Assembly (NCBI RefSeq): GCF_030389965.1
Contig: NZ_CP128399.1
Span: forward strand, 744,001 to 808,000
Length of the DNA: 64,000 nt
Source of the DNA: Candidatus Chlorohelix allophototropha
GTDB taxonomy: Bacteria; Chloroflexota; Chloroflexia; Chloroheliales; Chloroheliaceae
Reading direction: 5' to 3'
Shown: in pieces, positions 1-8,295 of the stretch
Numbering within the stretch: the stretch's first letter is position 1
Layout of the letters: each line of letters opens with the position of its first letter
Notes under the pieces: generated by a model
Databases searched by the model: none
What the model saw: only the letters and a program-made list of their open reading frames with translations
Told to the model about the DNA's origin: nothing
Translations under genes and position numbers: made by a program

Positions 1-401
1 ATCGGGCGAATCGCTTCTCGTGCGGCGCTGGTAATGCCGCCCATCAGCACTGCCACTTTATCCTGCTGGATAATCTGAGTGGTAAGTTGGGTGTATTTTC
101 CGGTATCCGATTGAGTATCGTAGGAAACGAGCTTCAACTTGCGCCCTAACACCCCACCGTTATTGTTGATGTCCTTGATGGCAAGCTTCGCTGCATCCGC
201 CATCGGTTTGCCATAAATATTTAGCGGACCTGTTTCGTCCAGCAAACTTCCTACTGCAATATCGCTTTTGTCATCGGTAGTCGCGCTTTTGGTAGAATCA
301 CCGCAAGCTGACAATGCCAAGTTTGCCATCAACAGGGTTAAAACAAGGAACCCGAAAGCCGTTTTAACGCGCTTCTCACCCATCCTCAAGAACCTGAACA
401 T
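1..401 (-). CDS. ABC transporter substrate-binding lipoprotein (branched-chain amino acid/amide type), 3' part outside window
   Basis: The reading frame from an ATG at 401 begins with a short basic segment, a hydrophobic stretch and a lipobox ending LSAC, so the product is a lipoprotein anchored outside the membrane. After it comes the start of a periplasmic-binding-protein fold of the Leu/Ile/Val/amide (HAAT) type: IAVGSLLDETGPLNIYG, then DAAKLAIKDINNNGGVLGRKL and a YDTQSD motif. Such proteins capture amino acids, urea or amides for an ABC importer, whose other genes must lie left of position 1. A Shine-Dalgarno AGGAGG sits about 10 nt upstream of 401; an in-frame ATG at 383 is less well placed. 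Only about 133 residues are visible, so the ligand cannot be named. Confidence 0.85.
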   Translation of the reverse strand, partial: MFRFLRMGEKRVKTAFGFLVLTLLMANLALSACGDSTKSATTDDKSDIAVGSLLDETGPLNIYGKPMADAAKLAIKDINNNGGVLGRKLKLVSYDTQSDTGKYTQLTTQIIQQDKVAVLMGGITSAAREAIRP

Positions 402-826
402 TAACTTGTGTCCTCCTCAATGCTTAACGCTTGCGACTGCACCCCTATGCATCGACAAACATTTTGACTTAGATTGATAATATCTATAGCAGGTGGGCAC
501 TTGCTATGACCCCTTAGTCCTGCCTACAGATAGCGCAATTCACCCCGCAATGTGTATAGCTGAACCTGTATATAGCCACCGTCAGTTAGTGTATTATTAA
601 CAGTAACGCACCCGTTGATAATAATAGCAGATTAATTAGATAGTGTAAAGTGGACAATTATGAAAGATGGGTGTAAATTTTCTCACCTTTTGAAATCTTA
701 ATGGTTGTTGAAATATCAATTGAGAGGGGCAATGATGGGCGGATAAAATGGGTGGATTCGGATAACTTGAGAAGGGCGGTTCGCTTCTCTCCTGAAATGG
801 AAGTGAACCACCCTTAGTTGCTTGCT
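402..826. other. Intergenic region between the binding-protein gene and gyrB
   Basis: No gene is supported here. It must carry the promoter of the leftward binding-protein gene, but I see no convincing -35/-10 pair. Two hairpins occur: 487-506 (8-bp stem with one G-U, 4-nt loop), which would fall in the 5' leader of the binding-protein mRNA, and 772-815, just downstream of gyrB. Confidence 0.5.
772..815 (-). terminator. Hairpin downstream of gyrB
   Basis: Arms AAGGGCGGTTCGCTTC (772-787) and GAAGTGAACCACCCTT (800-815) pair at 14 of 16 positions around a 12-nt loop, starting 11 nt past the gyrB stop codon. There is no clear U-run in the leftward direction, so it may be a Rho-aided terminator or an mRNA 3'-end stabiliser rather than a classical intrinsic terminator. 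Confidence 0.45.
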
Positions 827-2746
827 CTAAATATCGAGGTTTTTGACGTACTTGGCGTGGGTGGTGATGAAGCTCTTGCGGGGTGGTACTTCATCGCCCA
901 TCAGCATCTGGAACACTTCATCGGCTCCAGCGGCATCATCAATCGTTACCTGTAACAGCGTGCGATTACGTGGATCCATTGTGGTATCCCACAACTGCTC
1001 CGAGTTCATTTCGCCCAAACCTTTGTAACGCTGGATGTTTACTTTGTCAGAACTAAAACGCTTCATAGCAAGGTCTTTTTCCGCGTCATTGTAGGCGTAA
1101 ACTACTTGCTTGTTGTGAGCAAGGCGATATAGCGGAGGCTGAGCAATGTAAAGATGCCCGTTCGAGATTATTTCTTCCATATTGCGGAAGAAGAAAGTTA
1201 GCAGCAAGGTGCGAATATGTGCGCCGTCCACATCAGCGTCAGTCATAATGATGATACGGTGGTAACGCAGACGAGCCAGTTCAAACTGGTCACCAATACC
1301 CGTACCAAGCGCGGTAATAAGTGACCGGATAGTATCGCTGCTGAGCATTCTATCTAAGGCTGCGCGCTCCACGTTGAGGATTTTACCGCGTAATGGCAAA
1401 ATCGCCTGAAAACGGCGGTCGCGTCCCTGCTTGGCGGTACCACCTGCGCTATCACCCTCGACAATATACAGTTCGCTACGGGTGGCATCTTTCTCAGAAC
1501 AGTCAGCCAGTTTACCGGGAAGGGACAAGCCATCGAAAGCGCCCTTACGCACGATATTTTCTTTGATTTTGCTTTGTGCCTCACGCACGCGCTGTGCCAA
1601 CAAGCATTTATCAATAATGCGCTTGGCATCGGCGGGGTTTTGCTCAAGCCATTCCTCTAGCGCTTCACCCACCACCGCTTCAACAATTGTCTTGACCTCG
1701 GCATTGCTCAGCTTAACCTTGGTCTGACTCTGGAATTGCGGATTGGTCAGCTTCACACTGACGATAGCGCACAAACCCTGACGGATATCATCCCCGGTAA
1801 AATTATCATCTTTTTCTTTAAGCCCACCGCTCTTACGCGCATAGTTATTGATAGTGCGGGTTAAAGCGGTGCGGAAGCCAGTGAGATGCGTACCACCGTC
1901 CACGTTATTGATGTTATTGGCGAAGGCAAAAACCGACTCGTTATAGCCGTCGTTGTATTGCATTGCCACTTCTACTTTGGTATTGTCAACAGTTTTATCG
2001 ACATAGAAGGCGCGCTGCTGGATTACTCCACGCTTGCGGTTCAATTGCCGGACAAAAGAAACAATGCCACCCTCGAAATAGAAGGTTTGCTCTTGATCGC
2101 TGCGTTCATCAACTATTCGTATTTTGAGGGCTTTGGTGAGAAAGGCAGTTTCACGAAAACGCTGCGCCAGTGTTTCGTAGTTATAAACTGTGCCTTCAGT
2201 AAAGATACTGTCGTCTGCTTTGAAGATAACGGTTGTACCACAGCCGTTGGTCGGGTCGTCAGTCACTTTCATATCGAAAGCGATGCGCCCTTGTTCATAC
2301 TCCTGATAATAGAGTTTACCCTCGCGGCGCACTTCCACCCGCATCCATGTACTGAGCGCGTTTACTACGCTTGCGCCCACGCCGTGCAAACCGCCTGAGA
2401 CCTTGTAGCCGCCATCTCCGAACTTACCACCGGCGCGCAGTTTGGTCATAACCACTTCCATCGCGGGGCGACCTTCGCCCGGATGCATGTCGGTGGGGAT
2501 ACCGCGCCCGTTATCATTGACGGTTACTTTATTATCGGTGTGAATAAACACTTCGATAAAATCTGCGCCGCCGTTCATAGCTTCGTCAACGCTATTGTCG
2601 AAAATTTCATAGACGAGGTGATGAAGACCGTACAAATCGGGGCTACCAATGTACATACTAGGTCTGGCGCGCACATGCTCAATATCATCCATTACCTTGA
2701 TGCTTTGCGCCGAATAGTTCTGTATCTCTTCCATATCTTTAGCCAC
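827..2746 (-). CDS. gyrB: DNA gyrase subunit B
   Basis: ATPase subunit of DNA gyrase, the type IIA topoisomerase that introduces negative supercoils together with GyrA. The 639-residue length fits GyrB without the extra C-terminal insertion. Visible landmarks in order are the GHKL ATPase (EIFDNSVDEA, NDNGRGIP, GGLHGVGASVVNALS), the transducer with a QTKxKL loop (SQTKVKLSN), the TOPRIM domain (YIVEGDSAGG, then MTDADVDGAHIRTLLLTFFF) and the C-terminal tail (QRYKGLGEMN). The start is a GTG at 2746 with GGAGG 9 nt upstream; the in-frame ATG four codons later is too far from it. It is followed by a hairpin at 772-815. Confidence 0.97.
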   Translation of the reverse strand: MAKDMEEIQNYSAQSIKVMDDIEHVRARPSMYIGSPDLYGLHHLVYEIFDNSVDEAMNGGADFIEVFIHTDNKVTVNDNGRGIPTDMHPGEGRPAMEVVMTKLRAGGKFGDGGYKVSGGLHGVGASVVNALSTWMRVEVRREGKLYYQEYEQGRIAFDMKVTDDPTNGCGTTVIFKADDSIFTEGTVYNYETLAQRFRETAFLTKALKIRIVDERSDQEQTFYFEGGIVSFVRQLNRKRGVIQQRAFYVDKTVDNTKVEVAMQYNDGYNESVFAFANNINNVDGGTHLTGFRTALTRTINNYARKSGGLKEKDDNFTGDDIRQGLCAIVSVKLTNPQFQSQTKVKLSNAEVKTIVEAVVGEALEEWLEQNPADAKRIIDKCLLAQRVREAQSKIKENIVRKGAFDGLSLPGKLADCSEKDATRSELYIVEGDSAGGTAKQGRDRRFQAILPLRGKILNVERAALDRMLSSDTIRSLITALGTGIGDQFELARLRYHRIIIMTDADVDGAHIRTLLLTFFFRNMEEIISNGHLYIAQPPLYRLAHNKQVVYAYNDAEKDLAMKRFSSDKVNIQRYKGLGEMNSEQLWDTTMDPRNRTLLQVTIDDAAGADEVFQMLMGDEVPPRKSFITTHAKYVKNLDI

Positions 2747-2833
2747 CGAATACGACCTCCCTAATATTATGCGACATATATCTTAACCCACCCATTATAA
2801 CATAAAACTTAATAATTTGTTCGTATTTTGAGG

Positions 2834-3187
2834 CTATATCGCTAGAATTTTGGCAAGCAATGCTTCAAGTTTTTCAATACTAAATGGCTTCATAAGGCGC
2901 CAAAGTCGAGGTATGCCCCCTCCGCCGCTTTGAATACCGGTCAGAACTACAGGCAAGTTTACCAGATATAAATCTGAACTCTTTCTCAGTTCTCGCGCCA
3001 ATTCAGTACCGGTTATAGTGGGCATCATCTCATCCACCAATACAAGGTCGGGATGTTCTTCTTGTATCAGACGGCGAAATTCTTCAGGCGCATTGGTTGC
3101 TAGAGTCTGATAGCCCAATGACTCCAGCATATCCTTTATTATGTCCAGCATAAATTCCGAGTCATCAATTACTACAACTTTAGCCAT
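2834..3187 (-). CDS. Stand-alone response-regulator receiver (CheY-like) protein
   Basis: A 117-residue protein made only of a receiver domain, with no output domain. The acidic pair D8/D9, phospho-acceptor D52 (in LVLVDEMMP), the switch Thr (VVLTG) and the conserved Lys (LMKPFS) are all present, so it should be phosphorylatable. It would act by protein-protein interaction, like CheY or Spo0F. The hybrid kinase gene begins about 470 bp away in the opposite direction and is a plausible but unproven partner. The glycine-rich loop before PRLWRLMKPF is somewhat unusual. Confidence 0.9.
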   Translation of the reverse strand: MAKVVVIDDSEFMLDIIKDMLESLGYQTLATNAPEEFRRLIQEEHPDLVLVDEMMPTITGTELARELRKSSDLYLVNLPVVLTGIQSGGGGIPRLWRLMKPFSIEKLEALLAKILAI

Positions 3188-3656
3188 TTTTAATCTTCAT
3201 CTCTCCTATCAATTCACAAACCCTATCATTTGCCTGATTATAGACTGAGTCTGAATTATCCCGCAATTTTAACTGACGAGTAGTTGCCTGCTGCCTGACC
3301 ACTGGCAATTTTAGTAGTATTTGGATGTGCCACAAGAAGCCCGAAAGTGGGGTATCAGTCGAAGCTACCAGAGTTAAGGGTTTAATTATGTTTGGGGACG
3401 AAGCTAGTTTTGCGCAGTGGGGTTTGTTGGGCTACCCCTTCAGCGTACTAGAGAAACTGCCAGTTTGATTGTGGCAAGTTGAATGATTATTAAATTGCTT
3501 ACCACACAATTTAGTTATATAATTGTTACTCTTTTATCAAAGAGTGATAGGTTTAGTGGTACCCGCGTTTAAAATCTCAATACAATACCTTGCCCACGTC
3601 CTAGCTGTGTTGTCAGCCTTAAAAATGATGTGCTAGTAGTATCTCCGCGAGGCAAT
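3188..3656. other. Divergent intergenic region, receiver gene / hybrid kinase
   Basis: It should contain the promoters of the two divergent signalling genes, but I see no clear consensus promoter. A small perfect hairpin (7-bp stem, loop TATC) lies at 3528-3545. A weaker inverted repeat built on GTGG/CCAC lies around 3463-3510. Confidence 0.4.
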
Positions 3657-6600
3657 ATGAATACTAATGTTTTGCGCGACTCCTGCAAAGTACTTATCAT
3701 CGAGGACTCTGTTGAAGATAGAAACATCGTAAAGGGCTATTTAAACCACGACCCCAACTATATCTACCACTTTGAAGAAACTGATTTGGGAGAATCCGGG
3801 CTTGAACTGTGCCTTTCATGGCATCCCGACCTTATTCTGCTGGCTTACCGTCTGACAGATTTTACCGGCGTAGAATTTCTTAAGGCTTTGACCGCGCGGC
3901 TGAAAGCGCTGCCCTGCTCAATAATTATAATCACCGGGCAAGGCAGTGAGGCTGTTGCCGCCGAATGTATAAAGTTGGGGGCGCAGGATTATCTGGTTAA
4001 AGGCACGTTTACTCCCGAAAGCCTCCAACTTTCGGTTCAGTCCAGCTTGAAAGCCTATAAGCGCAAGGTTGAAGAAAGTTACTTTTTGGCTACCACGATT
4101 CTTGATAGCATCAGCGATGCTTTCTATGCCCTTGATAGGGAAGAGCGTTTCACCTATGTCAACCGGAAAACAGAAGAACTTTGGGGTATGCGGCGGGAAG
4201 ACCTAATAGGCAAAAAGCTAGGGGAAATATTCCCACAGTTGGTAACTTTATCGGCTTACCAATATATGCATAAAGCTTTAACCGAGCAAATTCCGGTTAA
4301 TTTTGAAAACTATTCTGATTTTATTCAGCAGTGGGTAAAGGTCAGCGTTTATCCGGCAGGCGGCGGGATTTCGGTTTATTTCCAAGATATAACGGCGCAG
4401 AAACAAGCTGAACAACAAATGCAGCGCTGGCATGAAGAACTGGAAAAGCGGGTGGTGGAACGCACTGCCGCGTTGACAGCCGAGATTGAGGAACGAAAAC
4501 GAGCAAAGGCAGCCCTCAGTGAGAACGAAGCGCGTTACCGCTCCCTTTATGACAACAATCTTTATGGCGTAATATTAGCAAAGCTGGATGGAACTATACT
4601 GACGGCTAATTCGGCGGTTTGCCAGATGTTGGGATACGAAGAGCAAGAAATCCTAGCCTTGGGTCGGGACGGTATTGTTGACCGGAGTGCGGAACAAATA
4701 CAGCGCGACCATGAACAATTGCAGCTACTTGGTAAGGTTTACCGGGAAACCGTTTTCATTCATAAGAATGGCGCTAGGCTGTTGTGTGAGGATGCTACCA
4801 GTATTTACTGGGATAAAAATGGTCAGGAACAGCTTTGCATCGTAATCCACGACATCGGTGCGAGGAAACATGCGGAAGCAGCCGTACGCGAAAGCGAAGA
4901 ACGTTATCGCTTCCTTGCCGAAAATAGCACCGACATGATCAGCCAACTGTCGCCTGATAGAGTTTTCGAGTATATCTCTCCGTCTTGCAAAAAGTTTACA
5001 GGTTATACGCCCGAGGAAGTAATTGGTCATTCTTTTATCGAATTTAGCCACCCTGACGACCGAGAATATCTTTTAGGACTCTGGGCAAACTGGCGCGAGC
5101 AAGACGATAATTTATTAATAACCTGCCGCAACATCTGTAAAAACGGTCAATATATCTGGATAGAAGCCAGCGTTCATTTCATAACTGAACCGGATACCGG
5201 CAACCTGCTTAGTGTCATAGTTATAATGCGTGATGTAACCGAGCGGAAAGAGGCGGAAGAAGCCTTGCGCGATAGTGATGCGCGCTTGCAGGCTTTTATG
5301 GACAATACTCCGGTAATGGCATGGATGATGGACGTGGATGGTGTCCTGCGCTTTGTCAACCGGAGTTTCTGCAAACTGGTCGGGATGGAAAAAGAAAAGG
5401 TTCTGGGCAAGACCTCTTACGACTTATTCCCGCTAGAAATGGCTGAGCAGTATACAAGGGACGATCGGAAAGTGTTCGAAACCGGTGAAACCCTCGAAGT
5501 GCAGGAACACTACCTTAGAACAGATGGCTCGGTGGGTTACACGTTGACAAATAAATTTGTTCTTTTTCAATCCTCTTCACAACCCTTGCTTGGAGCTGTG
5601 TCAATTGACCTCACGGTGAGGAAACAGGCGGAAGAAGCCCTACGCGAAAGCGAAGAACGTTATCGCTTCCTTGCCGAAAATAGCACCGACATAATTAGTC
5701 GATTGTCGCCTGACAGAGTTTTCGAGTATATCTCTCCGTCTTGCCAAAAGCTTACAGGTTATACGCCGAAAGAATTAGTGGGTTATCCCTTCACCGATTA
5801 TGTTCACCCTGATGACCTAGCCGATATACTAAAGCTACGAACAGCTTGGCATGGTCAAAGCAACGAATTAGTGACCTATCGCACCCGCTGCAAAAACGGT
5901 GACTATATCTGGGTAGAAGCCAACACCCGTTATATAACTGAACCGCATACCGGAAAGTTACTTAATATTCTCGCTATCGGGCGTGATATAACAGAGCGGC
6001 GGAAAATGGAAGAGGCATTGACCACCGAAAAGCTAAAGGCTAGAAACCTAGAGTCGTTGGGTATCTTTGCCGGTGGTATAGCCCACGATTTTAACAATAT
6101 CCTGACCGTCATTCTGGGTAATATCTCTTTTGCCAGAACCCAATTTGAAACCCCCCAAGCCTTAGAACAAACCCTGTCCGAAGCCGAAGCCGCTTCCTTA
6201 AAAGCCTCGGCGCTGGCTTCTCAACTGCTGACTTTTTCAAGGGGAGGTGCGCCACTAAAAGAGAAAGCCCGCTTGAATACAATTATCCTTGATACGGTTC
6301 AGTTTGTAACCCGTGGCACTACTATTAAATGCAATTTCAAGGTGCTATCTGACCTGTGGACGGTGGAAGTTGACCGGGATCAACTCAGTCAAGTGCTTCA
6401 AAATCTAGCTTTAAACTCTATGCAAGCGATGCCTAAAGGTGGAAATCTAAACATAGAAGCCATCAATGTCAGGCTGGCTGAAAACGAAGCGCTGAACTTG
6501 AAACCCGGTAACTATGTTTATATAACCTTTCAGGATGAGGGAATCGGCATTAAGCCGGAAGATTTACCCCGGATATTTGACCCTTATTTCACTACCAAAG

Positions 6601-7157
6601 CGTTGGGAAGTGGCTTGGGTCTGGCGATAGCTTATTCCATCATAAACAAGCACGAAGGCACTATAACCGTAGAAAGTACGTGGAATCACGGTACGAAGGT
6701 GAACATTTATCTGCCCGCCGTGGAAAATGAGAAGGTAGTACAACCGCCACAGTTGCCACCACCATTGCCCCGCTCGTCTTTCAATGGGCGAGTGTTGCTG
6801 ATGGACGATGAAATACTGCTGCTGCGGGTGTCCGCAAAAGCACTGACACGGATGGGGTTCGATGTAGCATTAGCCGAGAACGGGCAAGAGGCGCTTGCTA
6901 AATACTCGGAAGCGTGGGATAACCAGTTGCCCTATGAGTTGGTGATATTGGATTTAACCATACCGGGCGGAATGGGTGGTCTGGAAACTTTTGAGAAATT
7001 GCGGGAATTGAACCCTCAGGTAAAAGCGATAGTTTCAAGCGGGTATTCAAATGACCCGATTTTGGCAAATTACGGGGACTATGGTTTTGCGGGTGTACTT
7101 AAAAAACCCTACAATTTAGCAATGCTGGAGGAAGTAGTAAGGCAGCTCAGCGGGTAG
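3657..7157 (+). CDS. Multi-PAS hybrid sensor histidine kinase with terminal receiver domain
   Basis: Cytoplasmic hybrid kinase of about 1166 residues with no membrane segment. Domain order: N-terminal receiver (about 10-125), PAS 1, a coiled coil (about 255-300), PAS 2 to 5, HisKA with phospho-His H810 in GGIAHDFNN, HATPase_c (N box NLALNSMQ, DEGIGI, GSGLGLAIA), and a C-terminal receiver with D1099 in VILDLTIP. In the N-terminal receiver the phospho-acceptor position is Ala (A63, in LILLAYRL), while the acidic pair, Thr and Lys remain, so it is probably a pseudo-receiver. PAS 3 and PAS 5 are recent duplicates. I chose ATG 3657, preceded by GAGG, over the GTG at 3630, which has no Shine-Dalgarno; nine extra residues would result. 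Signal unknown. Confidence 0.92.
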   Translation: MNTNVLRDSCKVLIIEDSVEDRNIVKGYLNHDPNYIYHFEETDLGESGLELCLSWHPDLILLAYRLTDFTGVEFLKALTARLKALPCSIIIITGQGSEAVAAECIKLGAQDYLVKGTFTPESLQLSVQSSLKAYKRKVEESYFLATTILDSISDAFYALDREERFTYVNRKTEELWGMRREDLIGKKLGEIFPQLVTLSAYQYMHKALTEQIPVNFENYSDFIQQWVKVSVYPAGGGISVYFQDITAQKQAEQQMQRWHEELEKRVVERTAALTAEIEERKRAKAALSENEARYRSLYDNNLYGVILAKLDGTILTANSAVCQMLGYEEQEILALGRDGIVDRSAEQIQRDHEQLQLLGKVYRETVFIHKNGARLLCEDATSIYWDKNGQEQLCIVIHDIGARKHAEAAVRESEERYRFLAENSTDMISQLSPDRVFEYISPSCKKFTGYTPEEVIGHSFIEFSHPDDREYLLGLWANWREQDDNLLITCRNICKNGQYIWIEASVHFITEPDTGNLLSVIVIMRDVTERKEAEEALRDSDARLQAFMDNTPVMAWMMDVDGVLRFVNRSFCKLVGMEKEKVLGKTSYDLFPLEMAEQYTRDDRKVFETGETLEVQEHYLRTDGSVGYTLTNKFVLFQSSSQPLLGAVSIDLTVRKQAEEALRESEERYRFLAENSTDIISRLSPDRVFEYISPSCQKLTGYTPKELVGYPFTDYVHPDDLADILKLRTAWHGQSNELVTYRTRCKNGDYIWVEANTRYITEPHTGKLLNILAIGRDITERRKMEEALTTEKLKARNLESLGIFAGGIAHDFNNILTVILGNISFARTQFETPQALEQTLSEAEAASLKASALASQLLTFSRGGAPLKEKARLNTIILDTVQFVTRGTTIKCNFKVLSDLWTVEVDRDQLSQVLQNLALNSMQAMPKGGNLNIEAINVRLAENEALNLKPGNYVYITFQDEGIGIKPEDLPRIFDPYFTTKALGSGLGLAIAYSIINKHEGTITVESTWNHGTKVNIYLPAVENEKVVQPPQLPPPLPRSSFNGRVLLMDDEILLLRVSAKALTRMGFDVALAENGQEALAKYSEAWDNQLPYELVILDLTIPGGMGGLETFEKLRELNPQVKAIVSSGYSNDPILANYGDYGFAGVLKKPYNLAMLEEVVRQLSG
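4885..5011 (+). repeat. Duplicated PAS-coding segment, copy 1
   Basis: This 127-bp stretch of the hybrid kinase gene is nearly identical to 5641-5767, exactly 756 bp (252 codons) downstream. It encodes the first part of a PAS domain (RYRFLAENSTD, FEYISPSC). Weaker similarity continues after it, around 5145-5175 versus 5890-5920. Confidence 0.9.
5641..5767 (+). repeat. Duplicated PAS-coding segment, copy 2
   Basis: Second copy of the segment at 4885-5011, in the same frame. The near-identity at DNA level points to a recent intragenic duplication or gene conversion. Confidence 0.9.
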
Positions 7158-7290
7158 TTTGGCTATTGTTACTGAACTGATGCTAGACCTGCTCAGTATT
7201 GTGGAATTGATCAGGCAGGTAAAGTATGGCTTAGGGATGGCTAGGTGCGTTACGACGTTGGAATTGGCTTGATATAACTTTTTTGGGAGG

Positions 7291-7312
7291 GGGCAGACAC
7301 CGCCGTCTGCCC
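7291..7312. terminator. Hairpin between convergent genes
   Basis: A perfect 8-bp stem, GGGCAGAC (7291-7298) and GTCTGCCC (7305-7312), closes a 6-nt loop. It lies between the convergent ends of the hybrid kinase gene and the aldo/keto-reductase-like gene. A T-run precedes it on the plus strand, but no U-tract follows it in either direction, so it is only a probable bidirectional transcript end. Confidence 0.45.
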
Positions 7313-7325
7313 GATTCGTTTAGTG

Positions 7326-8273
7326 CTATCGGACTTCTGCACCCACAAAGCGTAACAATTTTGATCCGTAAGTGGTAGCGCTATAAGCGCTGCGCCATTG
7401 CGCTCCATAATCGCGTAGTTGTTCGCACTCAGTTGGGCTTAACGCCCCTTTTTCCATTGCGGCGAGGGCTTCGTCAAGTTGCGTTCGGTTCTGTACACCG
7501 GTTAGGACTACATCTACACTAGGGTTGGTAAGAGCATAGCGGTAGCAATCCGGCAAACTTGGCACGTATGAATCCGGCGATAACCCCGGAGGAGGCATGC
7601 TAATTAGCCGTTGCCCTTCATGCCCTACGTTAAAAACCACCGTACCGGGGCGTTGGGTTTTATCTTGCGGCAGCAGCGGGAAAATGCCAACTTCTACCCC
7701 TAAATGTGCCAAATTATAGCGTAGCATTAGCACATCCAGTTCACTCATCCACTGGCGCGCCAGCACTCGTGAGTGAAAAGACGCACCCACATAACGCACT
7801 AACCCTCGGTTAAGCAATTCTTGATTCACTTCTTCCATTACGCCAAATTGCTCACGGAAGAACCGATTAAAATCACCCTCTTCTTTCAAGTCTTGCACCG
7901 ATTTGAAAAGCTCTGCGGAAGCATCTTTTTCGTTCACCCAACCCCAGTGAAACACATCAATATAGTCAATTTCCAACTCGATGAACTGATCAATCAATAT
8001 CCCAATCAGCTTTTCGGGGTTGTTGATATAGGAAACGGTTGCCAGCACCACCTTGTCGCGTACTGCTGAACCCTTTTGGCATAATTTCCGAAGTGCTTCT
8101 GCGGAATTACGGTAGCTGTGATGGTGTAAATCTGAAGAGAAGAAGAAATAGTTTACGCCACGCTCAAAGGCGTATAGCACATCTTCTGAGCTGATTCCGC
8201 TACCACCTCCGATGCCTAGTGGGCTAACCTTCAAGCCTGTTTTGCCAAGAGTTCTGGTGCTAAAGCCACTCAT
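7326..8273 (-). CDS. Aldo/keto reductase-fold protein of the RiPP locus, catalytic tetrad apparently lost
   Basis: The 315-residue product follows the aldo/keto reductase pattern: RTLGKTGLKVSPLGIG at the start, RDKVVLAT, EIDYIDVFHW, RYVGASFHS, and a C-terminal NPSVDVVLTGVQNRTQLDEAL. The usual tetrad (Asp and Tyr of the FDTAxxY segment, Lys after the third strand, His of the LHW segment) does not align. The first segment reads FFFSSDLHHH, the Lys position is V80, and the only nearby His (H109) is shifted. It may therefore not be a standard NADPH-dependent carbonyl reductase. It lies 22 nt downstream of the LanM-type dehydratase gene in one operon, so it probably acts on the modified peptide or assists the dehydratase (inference). 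ATG 8273 has a good GGAG 7 nt upstream. Confidence 0.8.
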   Translation of the reverse strand: MSGFSTRTLGKTGLKVSPLGIGGGSGISSEDVLYAFERGVNYFFFSSDLHHHSYRNSAEALRKLCQKGSAVRDKVVLATVSYINNPEKLIGILIDQFIELEIDYIDVFHWGWVNEKDASAELFKSVQDLKEEGDFNRFFREQFGVMEEVNQELLNRGLVRYVGASFHSRVLARQWMSELDVLMLRYNLAHLGVEVGIFPLLPQDKTQRPGTVVFNVGHEGQRLISMPPPGLSPDSYVPSLPDCYRYALTNPSVDVVLTGVQNRTQLDEALAAMEKGALSPTECEQLRDYGAQWRSAYSATTYGSKLLRFVGAEVR

Positions 8274-8295
8274 GCGATTACTCCTTTTTTGCGCG

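Noticed and set aside
268-477. Plus-strand ORF over the start of the binding-protein gene
   Set aside because: It is antisense to the clear lipoprotein signal sequence on the minus strand.
1886-2398. 170-codon plus-strand ORF inside gyrB
   Set aside because: Shadow of the highly conserved gyrB frame on the other strand.
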